From UBA2330 sp049293015 (GTDB taxonomy: Bacteria > Bacteroidota > Ignavibacteria > Tepidaquicellales > Tepidaquicellaceae): a stretch of DNA of 46,135 nt. The notes below the pieces were generated by a model that was not told where the DNA came from, made no database searches, and saw only the letters and a program-made list of their open reading frames with translations. The position numbers and the translations under genes are program-made. Below, in pieces: positions 1-7,765 of this stretch. The first letter of the stretch is position 1, and each line of letters opens with the position of its first letter. Where the stretch lies: positions 1 through 46,135 of the forward strand of contig JBATSB010000214.1 in the NCBI GenBank assembly GCA_049293015.1. Direction: 5' to 3'.

Positions 1-140
1 TCCTTGAATCCTGTAATCATGGTTCAGACATTACCTTGATTCACCTGATTTCAGGATTACCTGATTTCATAAACAGCCACTATTTTTCAGCAGTCATAAA
101 TCAAGAAATCCTTCAATCCTTTAATCATGGTTCAGACATT
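1..140. repeat. Direct repeat pair at the left window edge
   Basis: A 32-bp unit containing AATCATGGTTCAGACATT is seen at 1-32 and again at 109-140 with two mismatches. The spacer between copies holds related fragments such as 'ttcacctgatttcaggatta' and 'cctgatttcat'. No gene is visible in 1-283. The unit looks like a dispersed intergenic repeat. Because it touches the window edge, more copies may lie to the left. Confidence 0.75.
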
Positions 141-186
141 TTGAATTTGAAGATTCATTAAAAAAAACTTTTTAGCCACCAACAAT
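139..186. repeat. 48-bp direct repeat, copy 1, upstream of the toxin-antitoxin pair
   Basis: The 48-bp block begins TTTTGAATTTGAAGATTCAT and matches 922-969 at 45 of 48 positions. Weaker similarity continues downstream of both copies (gtcttaa...aatcaa). Copy 1 ends 98 bp before the antitoxin start, and copy 2 ends about 80 bp before the next gene. The repeat may therefore be a duplicated promoter or leader, or a scar left when the toxin-antitoxin module arrived. Confidence 0.8.
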
Positions 187-283
187 TGCATTAACATTGT
201 CTTAAATTTCCACTTTAATCAATGATTTATTTAAGTAAATTAAAGGCGATTCTTTTGAAATTTTTAATTTGAATTAATATAAA

Positions 284-535
284 ATGGAAGCATTAAGAAA
301 AAAAATGAAAAGAACCGGTAATAAATTAATAATTGAACTACCTGAAGATTTTATTGCTGACGAAATTGAAATGATAATTCTGCCGGTTGTAAAGAGTTCT
401 GAAGATGATTTTAAATCTGATAAAAAATTATGGGAGAAATTTTCTATAGATAATCTTGAAAGAGCTTATAGTGAAACAGAACCTGATTATACAAATGTTT
501 TAGTTAAAGAGATTAATCCAAAATATGGAAAATGA
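284..535 (+). CDS. Antitoxin of a MazEF/PemIK-like module
   Basis: This is an 83-aa protein with a basic N-terminus followed by a short AbrB-like strand pattern (residues about 9-34, with GNKLIIELPEDF and EMIILPV). The C-terminal half is acidic and probably disordered, as is usual for an antitoxin toxin-binding tail. Its stop codon overlaps the ATG of the MazF-like gene by 4 bp (ATGA), which implies translational coupling. By analogy to the family, it would bind and neutralise the partner RNase and repress its own promoter. The family call rests on size, fold pattern and position; I do not recognise a specific antitoxin family with certainty. An internal ATG at codon 8 is an alternative start. 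Confidence 0.7.
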   Translation: MEALRKKMKRTGNKLIIELPEDFIADEIEMIILPVVKSSEDDFKSDKKLWEKFSIDNLERAYSETEPDYTNVLVKEINPKYGK

Positions 536-876
536 AAGAAGGCGACATAGCAAAAGCTGCATTACAACAAAGTAACAATTCCTTTAAAATCCGACCTGTA
601 CTTTTATTAAAGAAGATGCCGCCATTTGGAGATTGGCTTGTATGTGGCATTTCTACACAACTTAAGCATGAAGTTAATAACTTTGACATAATCTTATCTG
701 ATTCTGAGACCGGATTTGAAAATACCGGATTGTTAAAATCAAGTTTAGTTAGATTAGGATTTTTATCTGTCATTCCGGAAAACATAATTGAAGGATCTAT
801 TGGAATAATCAGTGAAGAAATTTATCATAAGTTGATCTCAAATTTAACAGAATACTTAAATAATTTTTCTGCTTAA
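532..876 (+). CDS. MazF/PemK family mRNA interferase toxin
   Basis: This 114-aa protein matches the usual size of MazF/PemK toxins. The family layout is visible: an N-terminal GD (residues 4-5), IRPVLLL at about 20-26, a central CGISTQ strand at about 39-44, and the C-terminal GLLKSSLVRLGFLSV block followed by GSIGIIS. MazF-family toxins cleave single-stranded RNA at short motifs and stop translation. The gene overlaps the antitoxin by 4 bp and is the second gene of the module. No transmembrane segment is seen, so it should act in the cytoplasm. The pair lies in repeat-rich DNA between two copies of a 48-bp repeat, which suggests mobility. The toxin call is firm; cleavage specificity cannot be read from the sequence. 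Confidence 0.85.
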   Translation: MKEGDIAKAALQQSNNSFKIRPVLLLKKMPPFGDWLVCGISTQLKHEVNNFDIILSDSETGFENTGLLKSSLVRLGFLSVIPENIIEGSIGIISEEIYHKLISNLTEYLNNFSA

Positions 877-921
877 TATTTTTTGAGACATTGCCGGTGT
901 TCCAAAAAGTTTTGATATAGA

Positions 922-969
922 TTTTGAATTTGAAGATTCATTAAATAAAACTTTTTGACCACCAACAAT
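922..969. repeat. 48-bp direct repeat, copy 2, downstream of the toxin-antitoxin pair
   Basis: This is the second copy of the block at 139-186 (45/48 identical, differing at one A/T position and one AG/GA pair). Together the copies enclose exactly the toxin-antitoxin operon. Confidence 0.8.
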
Positions 970-1049
970 CTGAGAACAATAGATCGACAGACAGTCTTAA
1001 TTTTTACTAATCAAATTTTTCTCACTGTTTTAAGAGTTCAAAAAATTGT

Positions 1050-1289
1050 TTGAAGAAAATAGAGTTAATAATAGTATTTAGTGTTTTATTGGCGTTGGCT
1101 TATTCAATCAATAAATGGAGCTCAGGTGAACCAATATTCCCAATAGCTTTCATTGATAATTTTAAATATTATGATATAAAAATATTATCAGAGGTTAAGT
1201 TCACAAAGAATGAGAACATTCAGAAAGATGATACAGCATTGAAAGTTGAGATTGATATAAAATTTCGAATTAAAGATAAGAGGAAGTAA
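1050..1289 (+). CDS. Small hypothetical membrane-anchored or secreted protein
   Basis: This 79-aa reading frame starts with TTG. It has a hydrophobic N-terminal segment (residues about 4-20, IELIIVFSVLLALAYSI) that could be a signal anchor, then a polar, lysine-rich tail. I recognise no family. No convincing ribosome binding site is seen, but most genes here lack one. It follows copy 2 of the 48-bp repeat. It could be a remnant of a longer gene or not be coding at all. Confidence 0.35.
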   Translation: MKKIELIIVFSVLLALAYSINKWSSGEPIFPIAFIDNFKYYDIKILSEVKFTKNENIQKDDTALKVEIDIKFRIKDKRK

Positions 1290-1368
1290 TTTTTAAAATT
1301 TTATATTTTACAAATTGTCAATTTACGAATACTCAATTAATGTGTATTTAACATTCAATCAACACCTT

Positions 1369-1400
1369 GTCATTCCAACGCGCTCCTAGCTGGAATCCAG
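1369..1400 (-). repeat. REP-like palindrome, left inverted copy beside the GIY-YIG pseudogene
   Basis: Read on the minus strand this is a 32-bp palindrome starting CTGGATTCCAGC with a ...TTGGAATGAC end. It matches the plus-strand unit at 1791-1821 at about 28 of 32 positions. The two lie in inverted orientation on either side of the GIY-YIG gene remnant. Confidence 0.7.
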
Positions 1401-1439
1401 TCACATCGAAAACTCTATAGTTACACCAGTTCTTACTTT

Positions 1440-1766
1440 TCAATAAATTTGAAAATCGTTTTCAAGCAATTCATCTGTTCCTCCAATCACATAAAACAAA
1501 TCATTCCATTGTGGATTAGTTTTTTCTATTAATGCTATTTTCTATTTTCGCTTCCAGATCTTTATTTGTTATTCTCTTTGAATAGCAATTCGAATATCAT
1601 TTGTTTGCTCAAAATAAACCAGACTATTTACACAATACTTTTTCGAAAACCTATTTGCTAATCCCTTTTTATGTTCGATAACTCTTCTCAATAAATTATT
1701 TGTAACTCCAACGTATGTCGTACCGTTTTTACTGCTTGCCATTATGTAAACGCAATAAATTTTCAT
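1440..1766 (-). pseudogene. Decayed GIY-YIG endonuclease (COG2827-like), two in-frame stops
   Basis: Reading from the ATG at 1766, the N-terminal 65 residues carry the GIY-YIG signature in URI-type form: VYIM near the start, then TYVGVTNNLLRRVIEHKKG. This matches small single-domain GIY-YIG nucleases. The frame hits TAA at 1569-1571, where the family normally has Lys after '..AIxRE'. It continues in the same frame through QIKIWKRK, hits TAG at 1542-1544 where the family has Trp, and then reads KIALIEKTNPQWNDLF to a natural stop at 1440-1442. NPQWNDL is the conserved C-terminus of the family. The ancestral product was 108 aa, so two point mutations account for the break (AAA to TAA, TGG to TAG). 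REP-like palindromes flank it on both sides. Confidence 0.85.
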
Positions 1767-1790
1767 ATTTTTCTATTTAATTTTTTTGAT

Positions 1791-2060
1791 TGGATTCCAG
1801 CTGGGAGCACGCTGGAATGACAAAGTTTGGAATACAGAATCTTAGTTTCCGTGATGATTAGATTTCAGCTAGGAGCACGCTGGAATGACAAAATATGGAG
1901 TACGCTGGAATGACTAATTTTGGAGTACGCTGGAATGACAAAATTCGGAATAAAGAATTTTAGTTTCCGTGATGATTGGATTCCAGATGGGAGCACGCTG
2001 GAATCACAATCTGTTGAGTATACTGGATTGACAAAAATTGGAATACGCTGGAATGACAAA
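1791..2060 (+). repeat. Cluster of REP-like palindromes and half-units
   Basis: The full unit at 1792-1821 pairs ATTCCAGC with GCTGGAAT around a 9-nt loop and ends in GACAAA. Degenerate or half units follow at 1861-1890, 1894-1914, 1921-1940, 1978-2007, 2015-2031 and 2040-2060, most ending 'CGCTGGAATGACAAA'. A longer period is also present: a block with TTAGTTTCCGTGATGATT recurs at about 1840-1860 and 1958-1978. No gene is supported here. Confidence 0.8.
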
Positions 2061-2200
2061 AATTTTTACTCCACATCATAGTCTACTTTATTTTTTCGGT
2101 ACTCCGCAATTTAAATTCCGTCAGAGTTCCCAAAGATTACGGGAGACTCTTTCGATAGTAAAACTATTTAACTCAAATAATTCTTAATTCTTAATTCATA

Positions 2201-2414
2201 CACTGGCATAGCCAGAACCAAAAAGCATTATTAAACTGTTACTGTTCCTCCCCTTTTTTCAAAGTGGAGGGGTTTGTAAAAATGAGTTTATTTTGACTCC
2301 ACTATTTCTGGTGTTAAATTTTTGCAATTTGTTGTTTGCTATTTTCTTCGGCAACAACTCCCTTCGCTCCCCCTTTTTTAAGTGGGATATACTTTCATAT
2401 TATTCTGAATCGTG
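2201..2414 (+). repeat. MITE-like hairpin repeat, copy A
   Basis: This stretch of about 214 bp begins CACTGGCATAGCCAGAACC and ends ATTCTGAATCGTG. It is colinear with 40494-40714: shared blocks include CCAAAAAGCATTATTAAA, GGAGGGGTTTGTAAAAA, CGGCAACAAC and CCCTTCGCTCCCCCTTTTTT. The ends and the G-rich/C-rich inner blocks are inverted relative to each other, so a transcript or single strand would fold into a long imperfect hairpin. It encodes nothing visible. It fills most of the intergenic gap before the LamG gene. Confidence 0.75.
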
Positions 2415-2523
2415 CTCTTTGAAATTTGGAATTCGTAACTAAAAAATTTAGTGAAAATATTCTTACATTTTTGTAAATCTATTTAAGGACAAGACACTAT
2501 TAACTATTAACTACTAACTGCAA

Positions 2524-4956
2524 TTAAGGAGTAATCTTCCCCACAAAATTAAATCCATTATTATCAGCAAATACACCATCTGCGACATCTACAAATCCGT
2601 CACCATTTACATCAGTTGGCATATATCCCGATTCAAAATTAAATGCATCATTGTCTATCAGACTTCCATCAGCAAGATCAATCGTACCGTCCTGATTCAC
2701 ATCGCCGCTGAAAAAAGCAAAACGGACAGGACTTGCATCTACCTGAGTTATATTATTTCCAAATGCGGCGGTCTGAAGATTTGAAAAGTTGTAAGAAGAT
2801 TGTTTTGTAAAATGATCAAAAGTAATTACAGTGGAGCTCCATGTCTCAATTGAATTTCTATGCTTTAGTGCAAGGAAAAAACCAGTGCCTGGCTGTGCTT
2901 TAAAAAATGAACTGTAAGAACGTCCTGCATTGTCTGTCAAAGTTTTTGCTGAATCTATAATGCTATAAGGTGAAACTGATGAACGGAGAAAATATCTAAC
3001 GCTGTCCGGTATCATCAGATTAGAAACGGCATTATAAAACCCCTCAATCATTGAAGTACAATCAAGTGTAAATGGTAAATTAGTATTATTATTTATTTGA
3101 ATTCCCCATGCAGAAAAGAATCCTGTATCAGAACCCGCTTCATCATTGACAGTCAATACCCATTTACCTTTTGAATTATTACCTGAATAAATTGATGTGA
3201 TATCACTAACCGGTTTGATCTTTGGTGAGAAACTCAGATAAGCAGAATTATTCAACGAGCTGTCAGCTTCAGGATCAAATATTGTAATTACATTAGAATT
3301 AAAGCCTAACAATTGAGTGTTGGTATAAAGATCAGTAGTAGCACCCAGAGGACTTGTAATGCTGATCTTCAGATTTTCCTCAGCATTGTGATTTAAGGCA
3401 ACAAAAATATTTATGTCATTAATGATCTCGGATCTAAAAATTTCAATAGTATCTCTTACTATTCCCGAACCACCTGTTGCAGGTAATCTCTTGTTTGGCA
3501 TGTTCAGATAAGAACCGTTATTAAAATCATTTGTCGTAAAATTCAGAATAGGTGACTGTACAAATCCAAATGTGAATCCGCCGTTAAAAGTAAAAGATGC
3601 TGATGCTGACTGACCTAATCTTTTTGAAATATCTGTACTTGGAAGATCTGTTCCATCGAAACTAAATACAGCATTCGTGAAATCTGAAGTACTATTTGTT
3701 TCGTTAATTGTAGTGAACATATATCTGTTGATCTCTGCAGCGGATTTAATAGTAGTAGTTATTCTCAGTTCATCCATAAAACCTAAAAAATTTCCTTTTG
3801 TCGGATATGAACCAATTATCAGAGAATCAGTCCCATTATTAATGTTGGCAGGAGAAATGTTTCCTGTAGTTCCACGCTTTCCATTTACATAAAATTCATA
3901 TGCACCTGTAGAGCCAAAATATGTAAATGCAATGTGAGTCCATCTTTCATTTTTTATGGAATCATTTGATGAAATAGAATTATTATTAATAGTTGCTTTC
4001 AGTTTTCCGGTCTCGATATAAAGACCATAGTCAGTAACTGTTCCTAAAAAATTACCTTTGTAGATCAGCCCCTGAGTATTTCCTTTTGGATAAACCCATA
4101 ACTCAATTGTCATTTTATTTGTCGGACTTAGAGATTCATCATCACCAGCAAGAAAAGCACCGCCTGATTGAAAAAAAGCACAGTCATTATATTGTGAAAA
4201 TTTTGATGGTCTGTCTGACAGATCAAATGCTGTCACATTTCTGGGCTTTCCGTTATTAATGAATTTAGAATGATCTCTAAATGACAGATACGGACTTTTT
4301 GCGGTATGAGTCTGAAACGGAATTGACAAAACAAGATTATTAAAATCACCGCCTCTTGAAATGCCTAACTGGGATTTACCGGCAGCAGCAATTGTTATAG
4401 CATTAATATCGTTATTCCAAACTCTGACATAATCTATTTTTCCGATAAACGGAGTTGAATTTCCACTTATACCAATGTACAATGAATCAGTATTTGATGG
4501 AGGCGATGATCCGGGTACTACTGCAGATGTATCAAGATTTCCGTTGATGTATAATTTGATCTGACCTGTAGCTGAATCAAGCGTAACAGCCACGTGAGTC
4601 CAGTCATTAATCGGAATTATTGTAGATACTTTGCTGGAGATCCTCGTTGCGCCGCTTGTAATAAATGTAATACTGGAATTAAAAAAACGCAAACCATACC
4701 TTAGTGTTGTACCAAGCGCTCCTCCTTTTGAAATAATACCTTTACTTCCGGTATTATTAGCCGGATTTATCAGTGCCTCAAGTGTAATACTTCCTGTAAT
4801 ATTAAGTGAAGGAGAATTTGGTACTGAGACATAACTGGTTGAATTACCTGCAAAAGATGCTGCCTGATTCCAGTACATCTGAGCTTTCAGCTCAGGATTA
4901 ATAAAAATTATTAAAACCGTAATAAAGCCTAACAGGGATTTGATGGTATGTTTCAA
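2524..4956 (-). CDS. Secreted LamG/P-domain protein with a C-terminal dockerin-like module
   Basis: The 810-aa product has an N-terminal signal peptide (about residues 1-25, ending LKAQ). Two LamG/concanavalin-like domains follow (about 45-175 and 275-400, each with a '..WTHVA(V/F)T' motif and a '..IGKIDYVRVW' or '..GFMDELRI' end). A proprotein-convertase P-domain-like segment lies at about 490-622 (NDINIFVALNHNAEENLKI, then SDTGFFSAWGIQI). The C-terminal 175 residues form a beta-rich segment (NSIETWS near 705) plus two EF-hand/dockerin-like calcium loops (SGDVNQDGTIDLAD at about 750; TDVNGDGFVDVAD) ending NFVGKITP. LamG and P-domains are adhesion or carbohydrate-binding folds; no catalytic domain is seen. 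It is probably exported and surface-associated. The tail matches that of the esterase at 29392 although the front halves are unrelated. Starts from the TTG or in-frame start following GGAGTTAAAA. Confidence 0.85.
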   Translation of the reverse strand: MKHTIKSLLGFITVLIIFINPELKAQMYWNQAASFAGNSTSYVSVPNSPSLNITGSITLEALINPANNTGSKGIISKGGALGTTLRYGLRFFNSSITFITSGATRISSKVSTIIPINDWTHVAVTLDSATGQIKLYINGNLDTSAVVPGSSPPSNTDSLYIGISGNSTPFIGKIDYVRVWNNDINAITIAAAGKSQLGISRGGDFNNLVLSIPFQTHTAKSPYLSFRDHSKFINNGKPRNVTAFDLSDRPSKFSQYNDCAFFQSGGAFLAGDDESLSPTNKMTIELWVYPKGNTQGLIYKGNFLGTVTDYGLYIETGKLKATINNNSISSNDSIKNERWTHIAFTYFGSTGAYEFYVNGKRGTTGNISPANINNGTDSLIIGSYPTKGNFLGFMDELRITTTIKSAAEINRYMFTTINETNSTSDFTNAVFSFDGTDLPSTDISKRLGQSASASFTFNGGFTFGFVQSPILNFTTNDFNNGSYLNMPNKRLPATGGSGIVRDTIEIFRSEIINDINIFVALNHNAEENLKISITSPLGATTDLYTNTQLLGFNSNVITIFDPEADSSLNNSAYLSFSPKIKPVSDITSIYSGNNSKGKWVLTVNDEAGSDTGFFSAWGIQINNNTNLPFTLDCTSMIEGFYNAVSNLMIPDSVRYFLRSSVSPYSIIDSAKTLTDNAGRSYSSFFKAQPGTGFFLALKHRNSIETWSSTVITFDHFTKQSSYNFSNLQTAAFGNNITQVDASPVRFAFFSGDVNQDGTIDLADGSLIDNDAFNFESGYMPTDVNGDGFVDVADGVFADNNGFNFVGKITP

Positions 4957-5002
4957 TTTTAACTCCTTATTTTAAATTAATTAAAAATTTTTAGTGAAAT
5001 AT

Positions 5003-5048
5003 CCGGGTGGGAGGCTTTGCTAAATTTTATGAGCATCGCCTTACCCGG
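5003..5048 (-). promoter_or_regulatory. Structured leader candidate for the LamG gene
   Basis: On the minus strand, about 50-90 nt before the start of the LamG gene, CCGGGT (plus 5043-5048) pairs with ACCCGG (plus 5003-5008). AGGC pairs with GCCT inside it, and TGCT with AGCA inside that, across a GA/AA internal loop. This G+C-rich stem stands out in an AT-rich intergenic region. It could be a leader regulator. It contains GCAAAGCC, reminiscent of the c-di-GMP-I riboswitch, but lacks the remaining conserved parts, so I assign no known class. Confidence 0.4.
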
Positions 5049-5252
5049 CCATCATCCCTGATGTGTTTTTAAAATCTTCAATGAGGATGATCATCAATAA
5101 AATCTTTACAAAATTAATTTTAATGAACATCGAATAAAAATCGAAATATTTCTATTCTTAGTGACCATATTCCTGATCAATCTTTAAAATATTCGATAAT
5201 TGCTTAATTTTAATATTTTTAGTATGTTTTATATCAAAATCCTTAGTCAAAA

Positions 5253-6809
5253 ATGAAACCTTCAGATGATTTGTTTCTACTGATAAAGTCATTGTCATCA
5301 AATGAAAAGAACTTTTTCAGAAAAAAATACATAGCTTTATTAGAAGATGCTGATGGTAATTATCTGAAATTATTTAATGACATTTCAAAACAGACTATTG
5401 AAATATCAGAGTATGATGAAAATGAAATTAAGGAAGGAAAGTATTCAGGGAAATTTATAAAAAATCTTTCATTCAATAAAAACTTTCTTTACAATTTTGT
5501 ATTAAATTCTCTTGCCGATTTTAATAAAGAACATAAAGATATTTTTTACATTCGTAATCTTCTTACTCAGTCTGAAATCCTTTCAGATAAAATGCTGAAT
5601 GAGCAGAGTTTAAAATTACTTCAGCGTGCCGAAAAGATCTCTCAGGAAAAAGATCTGCATTATAATAATTTTGAGGTATTAAATTTTGAAAGACTAATTC
5701 TCAGGAATACCACATCCGTTGAAGATTATATAAAAAGTTCATCAGAACTTTTTACTGAACAGTATGATATACTCGAAATTCAAAAAAATTCATTAGACTA
5801 TTACAGACTAAATGAAACTGTTGGAATTTTTCTTAGAATAAATGGCTCAGGCAAGATTAGAGAAAAAGAAAAGCTTCTTGAATTTGAAAAAATTTTTGAT
5901 ACTCCTTTGTTAAAAAATATTGATAACGCCAAGACTTTTATATGCAGATATATTTTTTATAATTTAAATCTGCAGTATCATCTTACAAAAGAAAATTATG
6001 ATGAGGGATACGAATGTGCGCGACTTGCTACTGAATTATGCAGATCAAATATTGAAAAGCTTAAAGGAAAACTTAATAATTATATTTACTCTTTAAGCAA
6101 TCTGATGAATTGTCAGACAAGAGCTAAGAAATTTTCAGAGTTTGAAAATACAGTTATTGAATTGGAAAAAATAGCAGACATCTATCCTAAAATGATCACT
6201 GAATCTAACAGGGTATTCATATTCTACACACTTGCAGTGACGAGACTTTCAAAAAATATTACTGATTTGAACATTAAAAGGCTTGAAGAAATTGAAGTCG
6301 ATATCCAAAATTCTATCAGTAAGTATGAAGATAAGATAACTCTATATCAGAGAATCATTCTTTACTTTTTTTTAAGTGTTGCAAATTTCATTCAAAGTAA
6401 ATTCGACAACTGTATATACTGGAACAGTAAAATTTTCAATCTGGGCAAGTCCGATATGTCTGAAGATTATCAGTGCTATGCAAGGATCCTACAGCTTCTT
6501 TCATATTTTGAACTTAAGTATTTTGATGCTTTAGAATACACGATGAAATCTGCATATCACTTTATCAGTAAAAAGAAAAAGAATTACAAATATGAAAATA
6601 TTATTCAGAAATATCTCAGAAGATCATTCAGGATAAAAACAGATTCAGAGCTTAGGGAAATGTTCATAGAGATGAAAGATGAACTTGAGATTATTTACAA
6701 AGACGAATATGAAAAAAATGCATTTGATGCATTCAATATTATTTACTGGCTTGAAAGTAAGATCAGAAAAATACCGTTTGTAGAAGCTATTAAATTAGGA
6801 ATTAAGTAA
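5253..6809 (+). CDS. Large alpha-helical (TPR-like) protein of unknown function
   Basis: This 518-aa cytoplasmic-looking protein has no signal peptide or membrane segment. It is almost entirely helical and rich in K, E, N, I and L. It opens with a short motif, LFLLIKSLSSNEKNFFRKK (residues about 7-25), which resembles the 'LLKTFSK.E...F' opening of the proteins at 38122 and the remnant at 7354. This suggests the same broad family, common as uncharacterised proteins in Bacteroidota relatives. Helical pairs through the body look like degenerate TPR repeats, a protein-interaction fold. The ATG start is clear, and a strong terminator follows at 6820-6861. Function is unknown. Confidence 0.75.
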   Translation: MKPSDDLFLLIKSLSSNEKNFFRKKYIALLEDADGNYLKLFNDISKQTIEISEYDENEIKEGKYSGKFIKNLSFNKNFLYNFVLNSLADFNKEHKDIFYIRNLLTQSEILSDKMLNEQSLKLLQRAEKISQEKDLHYNNFEVLNFERLILRNTTSVEDYIKSSSELFTEQYDILEIQKNSLDYYRLNETVGIFLRINGSGKIREKEKLLEFEKIFDTPLLKNIDNAKTFICRYIFYNLNLQYHLTKENYDEGYECARLATELCRSNIEKLKGKLNNYIYSLSNLMNCQTRAKKFSEFENTVIELEKIADIYPKMITESNRVFIFYTLAVTRLSKNITDLNIKRLEEIEVDIQNSISKYEDKITLYQRIILYFFLSVANFIQSKFDNCIYWNSKIFNLGKSDMSEDYQCYARILQLLSYFELKYFDALEYTMKSAYHFISKKKKNYKYENIIQKYLRRSFRIKTDSELREMFIEMKDELEIIYKDEYEKNAFDAFNIIYWLESKIRKIPFVEAIKLGIK

Positions 6810-6819
6810 CAGATATGTT

Positions 6820-6861
6820 AAAATATCCGAAACACAAAAAATTAATGTATCGGATATTTTT
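6820..6861 (+). terminator. Rho-independent terminator after the helical-repeat gene
   Basis: AAAATATCCGA (6820-6830) pairs perfectly with TCGGATATTTT (6850-6860) across a 19-nt loop and ends in a T run, 11 bp after the stop codon at 6807-6809. Confidence 0.75.
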
Positions 6862-6994
6862 AATTTGTAATTCTTAAAGTCATATCTGAAAATACAAAAA
6901 ATTTGATATTTGAAATATTTGAAGTTTGAAATAATTTAAGTCGTAACTGAAAATCTAAATCATTTATAATTTAAAATTTATAATTTAAAATTGA

Positions 6995-7165
6995 TCATGG
7001 TGTTATCTTGCTTATAAAATTCAACCCGTTATTATCAGCAAACACTGCATCCGCGACATCAATAAATTCATCGCCATTATTATCGGTCGGTAAATAACCT
7101 GAAGCAAAATTATTTCCATCATTAGCTATATCACTAGTATCGGATACATCTACTACCCGTCCTGA
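6995..7165 (-). pseudogene. Decayed dockerin-like C-terminal fragment
   Basis: Reading back from the stop at 6995-6997, the frame gives ...VVDVSDTSDIANDGNNFASGYLPTD, then GDEFIDVADAVFADNNG, and ends NFISKITP. This is the same dockerin-like tail as in the genes at 2524 and 29392. It has lost canonical loop residues (SGDVNxDG has become DSGR, and DVNGDG is now DNNGDE), and no body domain is readable upstream. It is the 3' relic of a third secreted gene. An AT microrepeat (aatttaaaattt type) abuts the stop at 6965-6992. Confidence 0.8.
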
Positions 7166-7353
7166 ATCACATGGCTGCTTTATTTTGAAAAATATGCAGA
7201 GGAAGAATCGTCCTGTATAAAATTCCTTTAATACTTCTTCACAGAGTTGGAAAATTATTATTCATTAGATTACCGTAATATTATGTAATATATTTAATTG
7301 TGAGAAGCAATTTTTGTTATTAAATTAAAAATACATAAGCTAAATTATATTTT

Positions 7354-7506
7354 CTGCAAAACATAAATCTTATAGAAATCTTGAAAACATTTTCTGAAAA
7401 GGAAATGAAGGTTTTTGAAGAATTTATAAGATCTCCATACATAAACAATAAAACTCCGGTAATAAAACTATATAGTTGCATTCTGATTTTGGATCTTTCA
7501 TCGTAA
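7354..7506 (+). pseudogene. N-terminal fragment of a helical-repeat (TPR-like) family gene
   Basis: From CTG at 7354 the frame reads LQNINLIEILKTFSEKEM, then KVFEEFIRSPYINNKTP and a stop at 7504-7506. It aligns without gaps to the N-terminal extension of the protein at 38122 (LENTKVIKLLKTFSKAEV, then IKFREFVNSPFFNKNKN). Only about 50 residues remain of what should be about 480. With the dockerin relic next to it, the 955-bp stretch 6810-7765 holds only gene debris. Confidence 0.7.
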
Positions 7507-7765
7507 TTCTTTAAAAAATAATTGAAATAATAATTTATATCTTAGATTTAAATTGTATTATACGATGTGATAATTACATCTTTAATTCAATTTATATAGA
7601 GTTGAAATCCTATGCTAAGTTAGTTATTTTATTTCCCAAAATAATCCTTGATAAATTAAAATTAGTGTTGGATTTACTTTTAAAAAGTTAAAATCAGTAT
7701 CGAGAGATTAAATTTTTGGAGATTAAAATAGTTTTTCACTATTCAAAAAATAAAATATATTAAAA

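Noticed and set aside
1440..1766. Recoding (stop-codon read-through) of the GIY-YIG gene
   Set aside because: Two different stops (TAA and TAG) replace conserved Lys and Trp codons one mutation away; decay is simpler than double recoding.
1865..2059. 65-codon minus-strand frame inside the REP cluster
   Set aside because: It is written entirely by palindromic repeats, with no start signal and no family pattern, so it is a by-product of repeat sequence.
1791..2060. Possible CRISPR array from repeated GCTGGAATGACAAA units
   Set aside because: The units differ in length and form palindromes with half-units. There are no uniform spacers, and no cas gene is in the window.
4970..5150. c-di-GMP-I riboswitch before the LamG gene
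   Set aside because: GCAAAGCC is present but the GGCAAA and GGTAGC parts and overall stem layout are missing; kept only as an unassigned structured leader.
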